NCBI GenBank assembly: GCA_033398695.1
Contig: CM065804.1
Location: 13,501,001-13,565,000, forward strand
Reading direction: 5' to 3'
Length of the DNA: 64,000 nt
Source of the DNA: Orobanche coerulescens
Lineage: Eukaryota; Streptophyta; Magnoliopsida; Lamiales; Orobanchaceae
Position 1 is the stretch's first letter; every line of letters starts with the position of its first letter. The position numbers were made by a program, and so were the translations under genes. The notes beneath the pieces are model-generated. The model was not told where the DNA came from. It did no database searches and saw only the letters and a list, made by a program, of their open reading frames with translations. Below are positions 24,151-35,930 of this stretch, in pieces.

Positions 24151-25394
24151 TCACTCCTCGTGCTTCACGGTCACCGGTTTAGCATGGGTGTTCACCGTCT
24201 TGATCGATCTCTTAGTTGGAGTGATGGTAAGTCGTAAGACTTTGGCTACGCCGTCCCGCATGAAATTGTGCGTAGCTCCCGTATCCACTAAGGCTTTGAT
24301 GTGTGTGCCTCCGATCAAGGCATCCACGAACATAGACCCCTTTCGGGTCCCTTCGCCGGCTCCACAACGGCTTTGACAAAGATTGAGCAAACTCAATGAG
24401 CCCATATGCGCACCATCCGCAACCTCGGTCTCCGTGGTCTCTTGCATGGCCGCGACCTTCTTCCTCCGAAGTGGGCAATCGTACTTCATGTGAGAGGTAC
24501 TATGACAAATGTGACAACCTCTCGGCTTATCGTTCTCGCCCACCGGTTGCTTGCCCCAGATTTGTTCGGCTCGAACCTTGATGGGCGGTCTCCCCACCTT
24601 TGCCTTTATCTCATGCGGAAAGTCCTTGGCTTGTCGCTGGTCTTCAACTCCTGTAAGCCCTCGGCCACAGCAATGGCGGTCGCCACATCCTGAACATTGC
24701 GCCTTTCCAACTCTTGCCTCGCAAAAGGCTTGAGTCCGTCCATAAATGCAAACAGCTTGTCGGTCGCCGTCAAGCTTGGTATCTCCAGCACAATTTCTTG
24801 GAACTCCTTGACATAGTCTTTGATAGTGCGAGTGTGTCTGAGTCTCTTCAGCCTGCCCCGAGCCTCGAACTCCACATTCTCGGGATAGAATTGCCTTTTC
24901 AATTCGGCCTTGAAGTCTTCCCAGGAAGCCATCCTGCACGCACCACTCTCAATGTCAGCCTGCTTGGTCCGCCACCACAGCACGGCTGTGTCGGCCAAGT
25001 AAAAGGGTGCCGTCCGCAACTTGGTGTCATCATCTCGAATGTTTGAGGCACCAAAGTATTGCTCCAGGTTCCATAAGAAATTGTCAATCTCCTTGGCGTT
25101 TCTCGATCCGTTGAACTTCCCAGGCCTTGGGATGTCAATTCGTGCGGGTGTCGCACCCACATGTCCTTCTCCATTGGCAATCGCCCTTTTCACTGTTGCC
25201 ATCTCCGTCTTGAGAACCTCCATGCTCTCTTGCATGGCCATGATCATGGCCCGAAAATCGGCCAACTCCTTCTTCATGTCCCCATCACAAGCATTGATAG
25301 TAGAAAGAACCTGGTTGTGCAGCTCCTCACCAGCTTCTTCCAAGTCATCCACCCTCCTCGCAACCTCATCATAGACCTCCTCCAGTCGAGTCAC
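24151..25394 (-). pseudogene. gag: Element J gag and protease region
   Basis: 25394-24606 encodes a coiled-coil N-terminus followed by a retrotransposon capsid domain (PRPGKFNG, WNLEQYF, WWRTK, FYPEN, LKRLRHT). A frameshift between about 24700 and 24606 moves the rest to another frame. There follow one CHIC..H..C zinc knuckle (near 24495) and an aspartic-protease active site in ALVDTGATHNF (near 24290), then a stop at 24151. The product would form the particle shell and process the polyprotein. It is broken here by the frameshift and the stop. Confidence 0.85.
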
Positions 25395-25556
25395 TCATTG
25401 CCCATGGCAAAGAATCCGGCCGATGACTTGTCTCTGCCCTTCTTGGTCTTCTCCGCCTGAGTGTTGGGTTGGGTAACGTCGGATGATTGTGCCATCTTAC
25501 TCCTTGCACGATCAGCTAGCAATCTTCGAAAATCCGCCTTGGTTGTCTCAACCTTA

Positions 25557-25568
25557 GCTCTGATACCA
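25557..25568 (-). promoter_or_regulatory. Element J primer-binding site
   Basis: The sense strand reads TGGTATCAGAGC, complementary to initiator Met tRNA, two bases from the 5' LTR end. It fixes J's orientation as minus. Confidence 0.85.
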
Positions 25569-25570
25569 AC

Positions 25571-26266
25571 TGTCACGGGGTTATACTTGCGTCTCGCTAA
25601 GTCCTCTCCGTGCGGCACTATCTTAGGTTGTCTCAAGCCTAAGTAGTAAGCCTATCAACACACAAGATTACTAGGAAGGAAAGTAAGAAATGCTTTGGGG
25701 AAGGTTTTTTTCTTATTGCACTGTAGCAAATCAGATTTCTCAAGATGAGTTACAAATGAGCCCCAAGGGGGTATTTATACTAAACCTCCTAGGCTAACAA
25801 ATTACCAACAAAACATTACTATTCCAAGTATTTACAAGAATGCCATCATCTAGAATGATCTATACAATTCTAAACAATTCTAAGAAGTCTTCTTGGAGTC
25901 CCCAGACCCCTCTGGAACGTCCGGCCCAACCCGGCCCGAAGTGTCCCGGCCCGGCCCGGCCAAGGCCCGATTCGGCCCGTAGCAACCCGACCCGATTTCT
26001 GACCTTCTGGAATCCTCTTTGACCTTCTGGAGTTGATTGGTCTCCATCTTGAAGCTTCTAGGGTCTTCTTTCTGCAGAGTGGATTCCTCGGCTTTTCAAT
26101 GTCTACTGCTGTCACAAGGCTTTTTCCGTCTAAGCCTATTATAGGGGGGGTAGTCCTCTGTGAGCTTGGCCGAGTCCATGTACGCGCGCGAGCCTGCTGC
26201 GCGCCCGTCCGGCAGGCTTCGGCCGGATGCCGGTAGATGCCTGCTGCCTTAAGGTGGGGCGTGACA
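25571..26266 (-). repeat. Element J 5' LTR
   Basis: A 696-bp copy of the LTR. Its extra GGCCC-rich block near 25925-25980 accounts for the length difference from the 3' LTR. Otherwise it is near-identical. Confidence 0.9.
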
Positions 26267-26641
26267 GTGCGCTAGAAAGAAGAAGTAGCGTGCGCTAATC
26301 AGTCGATAGCGTGCGCTAGCTACCAACCTTAGCGTGCGCTAACGAGACTCCAGTCCTAGTCCAGTGGCTCCTGGACTATCTCTGGACTTCCAGTTAGCGT
26401 GCGCTACACATCCGGTAGCGTGCGCTAACCACAACGCAGTAGCGCGCGCTACGCCACAGGCGTTAGCGTGCGCTACACCACAAAAACACAAAAACTCGCA
26501 TAGTAATCCGAAAAGCCTCCAAATACATGTCCCAACAAGGCACACATAAACATGGCACCAAATTCCAACGATGAGGACAATAACAATCCGATAAAACCCC
26601 AAAAACTCAACGAATCTGGAACAAGGATCTCGGGTATTACA

Positions 26642-28527
26642 ATGAGTGCGTCTTTAGAGATGGTCGACTCCGGAGGTACCACGACATGGACCCCGGCGAA
26701 CGCCCTCAGCTTGGCCTTTCGCTTCCTGTTTGACATGGTGGAAACCGGGGAATGACCCCCGAGGTTTCCACCTCCTGCTTGAAGCATGTCGATCCGACCA
26801 CTAGGGTTGATTGGAGGGACCGACTCATCAGAGTACTCCAGCTCATCCTCGATTCTGGCGACCGGATTGGGAGGAGTTCTCTCGTGTTGTCGGCGCTCGC
26901 GTCCTCCGGTCCTTTCCGTCCTAGGCTATGGCTTGGTGACCAAGTTGTCCAGTTTGCCTTCCTCAAACAGTCGCCAGAGTTGTCTGAGGAGGTCGCGGCA
27001 ATGACTGGTGTTGTGGCCGGGACTCTTGTGGTATGCGCAGAATTTGCTGCGGTCTAGATGACCGTGGTCCCTTATCGGCTTTGGCTTGGAAAGCGACTTG
27101 CGCCCCTTGATTGGGTTGAAGATGTGGGCCGGAGATAAGTCGAGGATGTGGAGAAGGTGGACCTCTACATCCTCGAATGCTTTGAACTCACCGGTCGGCT
27201 TGGCGACCGCCTTTTTGGGCTTGGCGACCGCCTTCTTCTGGACGTAGAACGGCACCTTTCCTTCTCCGGTAGATCCCTCGTCTAAGCGGAGTGAGAGCAT
27301 CCTCTGCCTGGCCAGGAAATCGGCGGCTTTGCCACGGAAGACCGAGTATGTCGGGGGGATATCCTTTGTGAGGTGCCTGAACATGGGCGAGCGTCCGTGG
27401 AATCCGCTCATGACTAAGTTGAGAGCGAGCTCGTCGCTGATGGGCTCGCCGGTGAGGACTATCTCGTCTACCCGGTCGATGTAATCTTCATCTGACTCGT
27501 CCTTCCCCTGCTTGATTTTCATCATGCGGTGGGGGCCTTCAGGGCGAGCGACTTTTGCGGTGAAGTACGACGTGAAGTCGCTCGCCAGCTTCTCAAAGCT
27601 ATTTATTGAGCGAGGTGGTAGTGAGATGTACCACCTATGGGCGAGGTCGCCCAGAGTTAACGGGAACATTCGACACTTCGTCGCATCTGATGCTCTGCAT
27701 CCGGTCATGTAGATCCGGAATTTGCTCAATTGGGTTTCTGGATCCGATCTCCCCTCATACAGATATGTTTGTGGGGGATTGATCGTTGGTTGGACTGGGG
27801 CGAGCATGATCTGAGTCGTGAGTGGTTCGCTTGATCCAATGATCGATCTCCTGGCGCCTGCCCCATTTTCCAAGAGCGCCTTCATCTCGTCGAGCTAGCG
27901 TTGCATGGTGGCCATCGCCGTCGCCTGACTGCTCGCCGATTGGCTCTCAGAGCGCGAACCAAGGCGATCGTGTACCGATCCCCTAGCCCCGTGGTGAATG
28001 ACGAGCTCCCTGCCAGTGGGTTTCTTCCTTGGGCGAGCAGGGGCTCGCTGACCGTCCTGTCTCCTGGGAGTCGGATATGCCGAACTCCTGGTAAAGGATT
28101 CGGATTCCGATGTCTCCCGGCTGGGGCCTGAGTGCTCGGGTCGCCATGAGGGATCGCTCCCCAGGCGGCTGAAGATGGAATCGTCCCGCCTTACGAGAGC
28201 CTTTTCCTGTGGCTCGGGGCTTTCTGTCGATTTCTCAACATAGATCCCCTTGAGCTTCTGTTTGCTTGCCCGGCGGATGGTTGACGGAGTGATGGTGGGC
28301 GAGCCATTGGCCTTCTGTCGCTCCCTGAGGATGGTTATAGCCTCTTCAATCTGTTCCGTGGTCTGGAACTGATCGAGTGAGAGGCTAGAACCGTCCCTCG
28401 GGGGCGGGAGTGAGAGCCTAGCGTCGCCATGGTCGCCTTCCGCCATGGGCTGGGATTCGGTCCGGGCCGGAATGAGGTTTCCGGCAGATCTTAGGGTGGC
28501 TCTCTTGGAAGTCGTAGCGGACGTCAT
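26642..28527 (-). pseudogene. gag: Element A gag and gag-protease linker
   Basis: The capsid gene starts at 28527 (N-terminus MTSATTSKRATL). A conserved region with SLSLDQFQTTEQIEEAI follows. 27885-26926 carries the retrotransposon gag domain (LGDLAHRWYISLPPRSI, ARPEGPHRMM, DYIDRVDE) and a basic CAYH..GHNTSHC zinc-binding stretch near 27020. One in-frame TAG at about 27895 splits it, and another stop lies at 26926. The same frame then continues toward protease until element C cuts it at 26641. Element B carries a homologous gag at 60971-62250. Inactive. Confidence 0.88.
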
Positions 28528-28655
28528 TTTTCTGAAGGCTTTTCTATTGAAGAACAGTGAGTGTCACTTCAAGTATATGCCCCGAGAACAGTGAGTGTTC
28601 TTCGAGACGGTAGGAATAAAAATTGAGGTTTAGATGCCCTCCTTCTAGCGCCAAT
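28528..28655 (-). promoter_or_regulatory. Element A leader and primer-binding site
   Basis: A short leader. The PBS candidate TGGCGCTAGAAGGAGGG lies two bases from the 5' LTR end (28653-28637). B has the near-identical TGGCGCTAGAGGAAGGGG. The matching tRNA was not identified. Confidence 0.7.
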
Positions 28656-29620
28656 TGTTGTTACCCAAAATATTATCCGGAGATAGTATTGCTGGAATGA
28701 TCGAGTAACAAACAAATGCGAGAACACTTCCGTGAGAAAATAGATGACACAAGATTTGCCGGGGTTGTTAATCCCGGGCTTGAATGCTCTCGCGAGATGT
28801 TATTAATAAATATACTGTCGAGTACAAATATTAATGTCAGAATCTATTACAAGGAGTGTAAAGACTTCTAGTTATCTAGGCTTTAGAGCGCGTAGATTGC
28901 CAGAAGAACCAGATAGGTAAATCTGTGAGTTCTTGCTTGGGATATATGATAAATGTGTATGAATATCACAATGAATGTATAAGTGGTTGCCAGAAGAGTC
29001 TTTGATTCTCCTTTTGTGTGTATTTTGCACTGAATTCACAGCAAATTCGCGTCCCTTTTGGCCACTGCAGTGAGTTCTCTATTTATAGGGGACAAGGTAG
29101 TTGGGACCCCTTAGGCGATCGCGGGCGACTGCCGTTTTCTATATTATAATAAGGTGGCCGATCGTCCCGTCACGTAGGGCTGTTCCCTTAATGTATGGGG
29201 CCGCTGCTGGTGGCCAGCTGTGCGAGCCAATGGGAGGCCAGCACGCGTCCTGGGTAGCTGTCCGGGGAGGACCCACTTTGTACCTTTCGGCGGCCTTGTC
29301 GGTAGGTGTGGTAGGTGACAGGCTGGGGTCAAAGGTCTTATCTGTCGGCGCCCTTTGAAGATCCGCACGTGGGCCACCGTCCAAGATTCGGTCTTCGACG
29401 ACTTTGACGGATGCTGGATCCATACGTGGCACGAGACGATCGCCTCTGGTTCGCTCATTAAAGACGATCTTCAGATATCAAAAGACGATCGCTGGGTACC
29501 AAAAGACGGTCGCCGTATTGCGCCGAACTCTGGGTGTTTGTCCAGAGTATGTCTTCCATGGTTGGCTCCTCTGATCGTGATGCCGATTGCCTATCGAGGC
29601 GTATTAATCGCCGCACAACA
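28656..29620 (-). repeat. Element A 5' LTR
   Basis: A 965-bp LTR, the twin of 3479-4443, with a TATAAATAG box at about 29079-29087 on the sense strand. It is followed on the plus strand by TSD ATACT (29621-29625), where element D resumes. Confidence 0.93.
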
Positions 29621-29993
29621 ATACTCTTGCAAGAAAAACAGTTTATACGAAGATACATTCAGCAATATCATTCTACATTTTAGCACAAGACGGGAATCAA
29701 CAAATATATGCCATGTAATCGTAAATCACATTTAAACTGTACCCCAAAATACTTAATCACACAACTAACTCGTGCAGCTCGAAGCATAACATGAAGTAGG
29801 GAGACTTACATACACATATCGCACGAAGATGAAGGTTGCACCATGATACTAATCACGACCGACATACCAGACGACGCGTTGCGACACGACTCAGTCAGAC
29901 AAAACCTGACAAGACATGACAAGACAAGACCCGATAACACACAACTCAACCCGACAGCCTAGGTTTCCGCAAACTAAGTTTTGATACCATAAA
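29621..29993 (-). mobile_element. Element D internal region, 5' part with PBS
   Basis: D continues after A. A GGGAGACTTACAT stretch near 29798 and a GACAAGACA-rich stretch near 29905 match C's leader. A mutated initiator-Met PBS (TGGTATCAAAAC) lies at 29989-29978. Confidence 0.75.
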
Positions 29994-30374
29994 TGTAACA
30001 CCCCTAGAATCAAACTGGGAATATTACACGCCGTAGACCCTCTCCGTGAGGATCCACCAGTCTAGACATCGAAACCACACAATAACTTACATACCGACGT
30101 GATAAAATACCAAATCCGTAGACCAACTTGGTCTATCGTCACTAACATATAAGTAAAAAATACACGTTTCTATCTCGACTCATACCCATACAAGGGTAAA
30201 ATACATTCACAAACAAAAAATACGACAGCGGAAAAGACCATACACGTACTACGACTAACTGCACCCAAAACTGGCCTTCATGTTATTAGTATCATTCGCC
30301 TTCCATCACCCTTCGCGCCGATCCTGTGTTTTGCTCCCAAACCTGCATGTACCTGGATGTAAAACAGACATCCA

Positions 30375-30417
30375 CCCCCGAATACTCAGGGGTTAGCAAA
30401 ACTCCACTGTTTTACTA
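30375..30417 (-). promoter_or_regulatory. Double hairpin in element D LTR
   Basis: Stem 2 is 30375-30392 (CCCCC/GGGG with one G-U type change) and stem 1 is 30394-30417 (TAGCAAAAC with GTTTTACTA, one mismatch). It corresponds to 12985-13027 in C. Confidence 0.65.
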
Positions 30418-30895
30418 GTACAAGTATAAAGTGCAAATACGAGCCATACATAACACATTCCGAGAATACAAAAGACTTCCCGAGATATTTTGTTTAATTA
30501 AAAATAGTTCAAGTCTTGAAAGTAGAAACAAAACAAGAAAGCACTTTGAAAACATTTGTGATTGAAAAGTTCTTAATTCTCGAAATCCACATAGGGTCAC
30601 AGCCCCAAAGTTCATTTTTCAAAATACAAATCCGTTAACCAAAACACAGGGTCCACGACCCGATCATTCCGATCACCAAACACAGGGTCCACGACCCGTT
30701 CATACACTTCACTTCACTTCCAAAAATACATTACACATAACACATTATTCTTATGCCATTCTAGCCAAGCACCAAGACTCGATATACAATGACTCCCGAC
30801 CCCGAGCACAAAGCATTGTGATACTCCGGAAAATATCATCATTAACGAAAACACCAATGTCACGGAAACCATACTTGGTAACCCACGGTCGTGCC

Positions 30896-31200
30896 CCTTA
30901 GCATCGGCCCCCAGACGCCCCATCGAATGCTCCGGGTGGGAAACCACTTCTGCGGCCGTACCCCTTAGTATCGACCCCCAGACGCCCCGTAGAACGCTCC
31001 GGGTGGAAGTTCAACCACACACGCACCCAAGTCCACTTCCTCGGCCGTATCCCTTAGTATCGACCCCCAGACGCCCCGTCGAATGCTCTGGGTGGAAGTT
31101 CGACCACACACGCACCCAAGTCCACTTCCTCGGCCGTACCCCTTAGTATCGCCCCCCAGACGCCCCGTCGAACGCTCCGGGTGGAAGTTCGACCACACAC
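30896..31200. repeat. 89-bp tandem repeat in D LTR
   Basis: Full units start at 30961, 31050 and 31139 (the last cut by E), each containing CCAGACGCCCCGT and GCTCYGGGTGGAAGTTC. An older unit shortened by about 24 bp starts at 30896. The period is not a multiple of 3, so the open frames across it are incidental. Confidence 0.9.
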
Positions 31201-31557
31201 GTGTAACACCCCCAATCCGCTCAGGGATATTACACGCCGTAGAACCTCTCCTCAAGGATCTACCAGGCTGGTAACAACATAGAACAACTCGACAATGCCT
31301 TTAAGGCTAAAATGACTAAGTAGACCGATTTGGTCTTTCAATAAATACATACAACTCAAACTCATTACATGCCCACGCAGGGGTCGAATACAACACACTC
31401 CCGTACAACGGGAAAGAATATTGCAGCGGAAAATAAACTATAACTAAACCAATGACATCATACGGATCCTCGTGTGATTAGTATCATTCATCTTTCATCA
31501 TCCTTCGTGCCGACCCTGTGTTATGCTCCCAAGCCTGAATGCAAAAACAGACATCCA

Positions 31558-31601
31558 CCCCCCGAATACTCGGGGGTTAGCAAAACTCCACTGTTTTGCT
31601 A
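31558..31601 (-). promoter_or_regulatory. Double hairpin in element E LTR
   Basis: Stem 2 is 31558-31576 (CCCCC..GGGGG) and stem 1 is 31578-31601 (a perfect TAGCAAAAC/GTTTTGCTA). The first stem is identical to C's, while the second differs in its loop. Confidence 0.7.
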
Positions 31602-33535
31602 GTGCAAGAACAAAGTACAAATACGATCCATACAATTCACATTCCACGAATAACAATAACCAGGAATCCTCAAAGATCCAAACGTAACAAAAAGTACTTC
31701 TCGAGGCAAGAGTTTGGTAAATATTTCCAAAACCGAAAGATCACAAATAAAGGGAAACAATTTATAAAACAGTTTTAAAGATGCCATCGAGAGTTTTAAT
31801 AGAAAACAATTTAGGATTATCAAATCCTTCTCTTTCCAAAATAAACAGGGTCCTCGACCAGTAGGCGGAAAGCAATTTGCAAGAAAGCCACTCAATCAAC
31901 ACAAACGAGTCTTCACAAATATTTCCCACGGGGTTCTCGACCCAATCCAAATAATATCAACACGAGATCAAACATCTCAACATCACACGGAGTCCTCGAC
32001 CCAAAACTCAAAATGTCAACAAAGTACAATCAAGGACACAGCCTCTCGTCCGCCCAAAAACTGCTCAAGACCCCTGATTAATTAACCCTCGGAGATCTCG
32101 TCAAATGTCCTTGGTTAATTAACCCTGATACCAACATTTAAAACAAGTTGAAACACACTATCAGAAAACACGAATCACGGTCTATATCGAGACCAGCATT
32201 TTGAAAAGAGTTGAAAGTATTTTGAGATACGATAATCGTTCGGTAACGGGGTCTTAGCTATCACTCAAATATTCGTAACCAATAAGCCTGCCAGGCGCCT
32301 CCCTTGCGCACCTGTGTACCGGCGTTCACTCCACTATGTTGGCCGCTCCTTGAACATGTCACCGCGCCGGCGATCACTCCCGCAAGAGCCGCCCCTTGCG
32401 CGCGCATTAGGTAACACCGGCGTTCACCACCCATATGGAGCCGCACATTGCAGCATACACCAGGCCGGAGTGCACGCCCCGCCCTCAGAGGTTCCCGGAT
32501 ACGACGTTTCTCACAACAAGTATCCACATTATTTCAAACATCAAGCACATGGACAAACGTCACAACAATTATCAACTCAGTGCATCAAGTCACACAATTT
32601 CTCTGCCAGTCTATAACCACACAAATAAACAATAATATGCACATCAACCATAACGCGGCGGAAAGAAGCAATATATGCACACACGCATTATCAAGCGCAA
32701 CATCAACACCAAACATATCCAAAGGGTTCAAGTAGTCACTTACAACCCACACAATTTACAAAACACAACGCGTTTTGAAAGTGAGCCTTTAACGAGGCTA
32801 GCTAAATCTTTTGAAAACTCATTTCAAACAAACAAACAAACAAACATACCCAGACGATCACCAATCATCATATCCATGAAATAGGAAATTTATGGACAAG
32901 GTACTTGCCTCGATAATCGACACCGGACACTCCTACGAACACGGCTCAGTCGGGACACCTCGAACACCTACAATTCTCCGGCGAAGACAATGAATACACC
33001 CACGATCAAAAAGCTTGAAGAAAACGACAAACGGAAGGGTTCCAACTCGAATTATTTGCGAGAAATCTGACCCTAACAACATATAATTAATAAATCATCA
33101 ATCGTACGAGGAAGAATAATCGTAGAATGCCCGAAAACCCCTCTATGACATTTTACCGGACACCTTCAAGGCGTCGATCAAGAACTCGACCAAAACAACG
33201 AATTGATACGATCCAACCATGGAATAACAAGGGAAATGATACAATACATCTAAATAATCATCAATCCATCACAATCCTAAGTTAAATCGGATTAAACGGA
33301 CGAAATCGAACAAAATACCCAAAATTCTCAAAATTAGGTTTCTAGAAATACTGACCTGATTCGCTCGATCAGAGGATGTTATAGGACGGATTATTGATGA
33401 TATGAACCTAAAAACTTCATGGATTCATTGTATAACAACATGCCTCCATGATTGAGGAAGCTCCAGCCGCGGAAGGGAAGAAAACGAGTGATAAAATGGG
33501 TGAAAAACCCGTCTGTTCTGCCATATTTATACTGC

Positions 33536-33690
33536 TGCCGGACACGGCGCAGCAAACGGCCCACACCAGCGCCGGGTGTCTCGGCCGTGTCTCGGCAGGC
33601 TGCCGGTCCTGGCCGACCCGGCACAGGACACGGCGCTCGGCAGCGCCGTTTTCAGGGCCGTTTCGCCCAGATCAGGCCAGCAGCCTCCGG
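33536..33690. repeat. GC-rich CpG block upstream of element E TATA box
   Basis: Repeated short motifs ACACGGCGC, GCGCCG and GTGTCTCGG in both orientations, including GGCGCTCGGCAGCGCC, which folds on itself. It occupies the same place relative to the TATA box as the TAGCG arrays of C and F but uses a different motif. Confidence 0.6.
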
Positions 33691-34978
33691 GCACAAAATG
33701 AAGAATTACAACGACGATCCGAACGACCCCGAAATCCGAATCTGAATACGAACTGAAGATACGGTTACAAAGTACTCGCAAAGACGAATCTAAGAGCTAA
33801 TAGAACACACGATTCCGACCACTCGAAGGCTCGAAATTCGACAACGGAAGGTAATTACCCCAAACTTTGGGAAATTACGAAAATGGTCCAAAACGTCCGA
33901 AAATCACGATACGTGATCGAATAACCAAACCGAAGTTCACAACACGTCTAACAAAGTTAAACAGACTTACGGGTGTAATACCTGTAATTTTGATTCCCGG
34001 TAATTTTCTATTTTTGGCGGAAGTCCGTTTTGACAACTCGCTTGGGACCGTTTCGTCACCCTGAGAATGATTAATTATACACTTTTTGACATCCGAGTTC
34101 GTTTCGGTGTCGTTATGTTGAGTTCCGTGCTTTTCAACGACTTTTCCGTACTTGAGTTCGATTCTTGCGAATCTCGTTCTAAACTGCTGTTTTGAGTTTC
34201 CCGTAAGTCCGTTTAACTTTGTTAGAAGTGTTGTGAACTTCGGTTTGGTTATTCGATCGCGTATCGTGATTTTCGGGCGTTTTGGGCCGTTTTGTAATTT
34301 ACCCAAAGTTATGGGTATTCTATCTGTATTCGTTGTCTCGACTCTTTTCTCGGTCGCGTATGATTAATTATTACCGTACGCTTTCATTTCGGGTCGTTGA
34401 TGTTGTCCGCGAACTTTTCGTCGTGTTCGTTAAAATGCGTTTTGAAATCGAGTCGTCGAGCCACGGTGGTCGGGCTTGGCCGGACGATTGCGGGCCCAGC
34501 CGGACGGTCGCGAGTTACGCCGGACGATGGTCGCCTTGTCGAGCGAGCACGCGAGAACCGCGTAAGCGCACGCTTCTGGCCGGGGCAGCTTAGCGCTTCA
34601 GCGATGTAGCGCATCTTGTCAGTCGGCCGGCGTACGCTTCTCGGGCACAGGCGGGATTACGAGGTTGGACTCGGTCGGGATCGGCGGGAAGCGCACGCTC
34701 TTGTCGGTCGTAGCGCACGCTTCGGCGAGGGTAGCGCACGCGGCCGACTAGCGTACGTTACAGGTGGGTTTGTTAGTCTAGTGGCTCTTTGGGCCAGTCG
34801 GCTAGCGCGCGAGCTTCGGCCCGTAGCGCACGCTAGCGGGAGTCGGGCGGTCGAGTCATGGTCGGCGGGGTGGTCGGTGGTGCCGGGTCATGCGGGCCAT
34901 GGCCGAGAGTGCTCGGCCGATACTGGCCGATAGTGCACGCTAGGCCGGGAAGGCTAGCGCACGCTAGTTCCGGCCCAG

Positions 34979-34987
34979 TATAAAAAT
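34979..34987 (+). promoter_or_regulatory. TATA box of element F 5' LTR
   Basis: TATAAAAAT sits a few bases after the last AGCGCACGCTAG motif. The 3' LTR copy is at 49943-49951. Confidence 0.7.
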
Positions 34988-35659
34988 GACAGACCAGTGA
35001 CTTTCTCCGTCATTTTTCATTTCATTTCTCTTCGTTCCGCGGCTGGGGTTTCGGAGGAGACGAAACCATATTATTGTACAACAAATCCACGAAGTTTCTG
35101 AGTTTATATCACCGATCAATCGTCCTATAACATCCTTCGATCCAGCGAATCAAGGTTAGATCTTTAGAACCCTACTTTTGGGGAGATTTGGGGATTTTCG
35201 CGGTTTTGTCCGATTCATTCGGTTTTGCTGAGTAATTCATGATGAATATGATTAATCTTGTTGGTACTCTTAGTTTCCCTACGGATTCATGGTATATTTC
35301 GTGATTTTTATGAAATCGAGAGGATTTGGTTGTGGTCCGCCCTCGTTGTCGTTTTTATACGAAATTACATGAATCGTAGGTGGGTTTCCGGGCGTATTCC
35401 AATTCCGTATTCATTTAGAATCTATTGTGATTGTATTCTTCGAATCGTTAGGTTCGGTTTCGATGGTTCCTAGCATTCGTCAGTGACTTTCTATTCCGTT
35501 CGTTGCGTCGTCGATTATTCAAGGCAAGTATACATTTATGATTGTACGTTCTCGACTTTGAAAGTATGAAATATTGATGGTATGATTATTTCTAGCCACT
35601 CCGGGACGGGCCTATGGTCCTCTGAGGGTTTCGTAGCCTCTGGTGCGATTCCATTGTTG

Positions 35660-35795
35660 ATATGAACGAACCGTTTCTACGGCATTCATATGAAATAATG
35701 TTGGCATGTAATGAACGAACCGTTTTGACGGCATTCCTACATGTAACAGCGTATGATATGAACGAACCGTTTCTACGGCATTCACATACGTCTTA
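35660..35795 (+). repeat. Leader tandem repeat in element F
   Basis: Three copies of a unit containing TGAACGAACCGTTT and ACGGCATTC, about 45-60 bp apart. The copies in the other LTR are at about 50625-50755. Confidence 0.85.
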
Positions 35796-35898
35796 AGATT
35801 TTAGTCATTCCGGAATACTAGTCTTAAATTGATGAATTGACGGATTACATTTACTTTATTGTCGAGGAGTATTGTGTTTCATGCTGTTATACTTGTAC

Positions 35899-35930
35899 TA
35901 GCTATTCGACGGCTAACCCCTTTATGGGGG
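35899..35930 (+). promoter_or_regulatory. Double hairpin in element F LTR
   Basis: A short first stem TAGC/GCTA (35899-35915) is followed by CCCC-TTTAT-GGGG (35917-35929). The preceding ACTTGTACTAGC matches G. The second copy is at 50881-50912. Confidence 0.6.

Larger units (their letters stand above)
20360..26266 (-). mobile_element. Element J: chromovirus nested in C's 5' LTR
   Basis: A 5.9-kb Ty3/gypsy element with perfect 6-bp LTR termini TGTCAC..GTGACA. The flanks share GTGC (20356-20359 and 26267-26270), a 4-bp TSD rather than the usual 5. It carries an initiator-Met PBS, gag with one zinc knuckle, protease, RT, RNase H, integrase and a well-kept chromodomain, all minus strand. Short LTRs and the TGTCACGCCCC end suggest a Galadriel-like or nearby chromovirus clade; this clade call is tentative. 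Many frameshifts show it is inactive. Confidence 0.9.
12606..26641 (-). mobile_element. Element C: non-autonomous long-LTR element nested in A
   Basis: TSD ATGAG at 12601-12605 and 26642-26646 defines the insertion. The LTRs are about 2.7 kb each and the internal region only 2.7 kb (15303-18021). An initiator-Met PBS and a Tekay/Del-like PPT place it, reading minus, in the same superfamily as G. Gag is degraded and no pol is visible, so it must have moved in trans. Its 5' LTR is split by element J. Without J it is about 8.1 kb. Confidence 0.93.
18022..26641 (-). repeat. Element C 5' LTR, split by element J
   Basis: The LTR sequence runs 18022-20359, is interrupted by J, and resumes at 26267-26641. 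It matches 12606-15302 closely outside the CpG array. Within the array (20215-20359 and 26267-26400) differences include several short indels and clustered substitutions. The double hairpin recurs at 18403-18445. Confidence 0.9.
3479..29620 (-). mobile_element. Element A: Tat/Retand-type Ty3/gypsy retrotransposon
   Basis: A complete LTR element split by nested element C. Both LTRs are 965 bp with TGTTGT..ACAACA ends, and the element is flanked by the 5-bp TSD ATACT (3474-3478 and 29621-29625). Reading on the minus strand the order is 5' LTR, PBS, gag, protease, RT, RNase H, second archaeal-type RNase H, integrase, a long non-coding spacer, an antisense gene, PPT and 3' LTR. A second RNase H plus an antisense gene between pol and the 3' LTR are known traits of the Tat lineage. 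Subtracting nested C leaves about 12 kb. Several stops and frameshifts in gag-pol make this copy non-autonomous today. Confidence 0.93.
29994..31201 (-). repeat. Element D 5' LTR, partial
   Basis: The LTR starts TGTAACACCCCTAG on the plus strand and shows the family terminus, double hairpin and leader tandem repeats. It stops abruptly at 31201, where element E's LTR begins. The rest of this LTR was not found in the window. Confidence 0.75.
31202..33973 (-). repeat. Element E 3' LTR, proximal part
   Basis: A long LTR starting TGTAACACCCCCAATCC on the plus strand. It is split at 33973 by F (TSD ACGGG) and finishes at 51314-51541. It holds the double hairpin (31558-31601), a CCGGCGTTCAC repeat region near 32320-32430, a TATA-type AGTATAAATATGG at 33533-33521, and a GC-rich block upstream of that TATA. 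No coding function was recognised. Confidence 0.8.

Noticed and set aside
30965..31255. 96-codon ORF with repeated peptide units
   Set aside because: It is produced by the 89-bp tandem repeat, whose period is not divisible by 3. It spans the junction of two LTRs.
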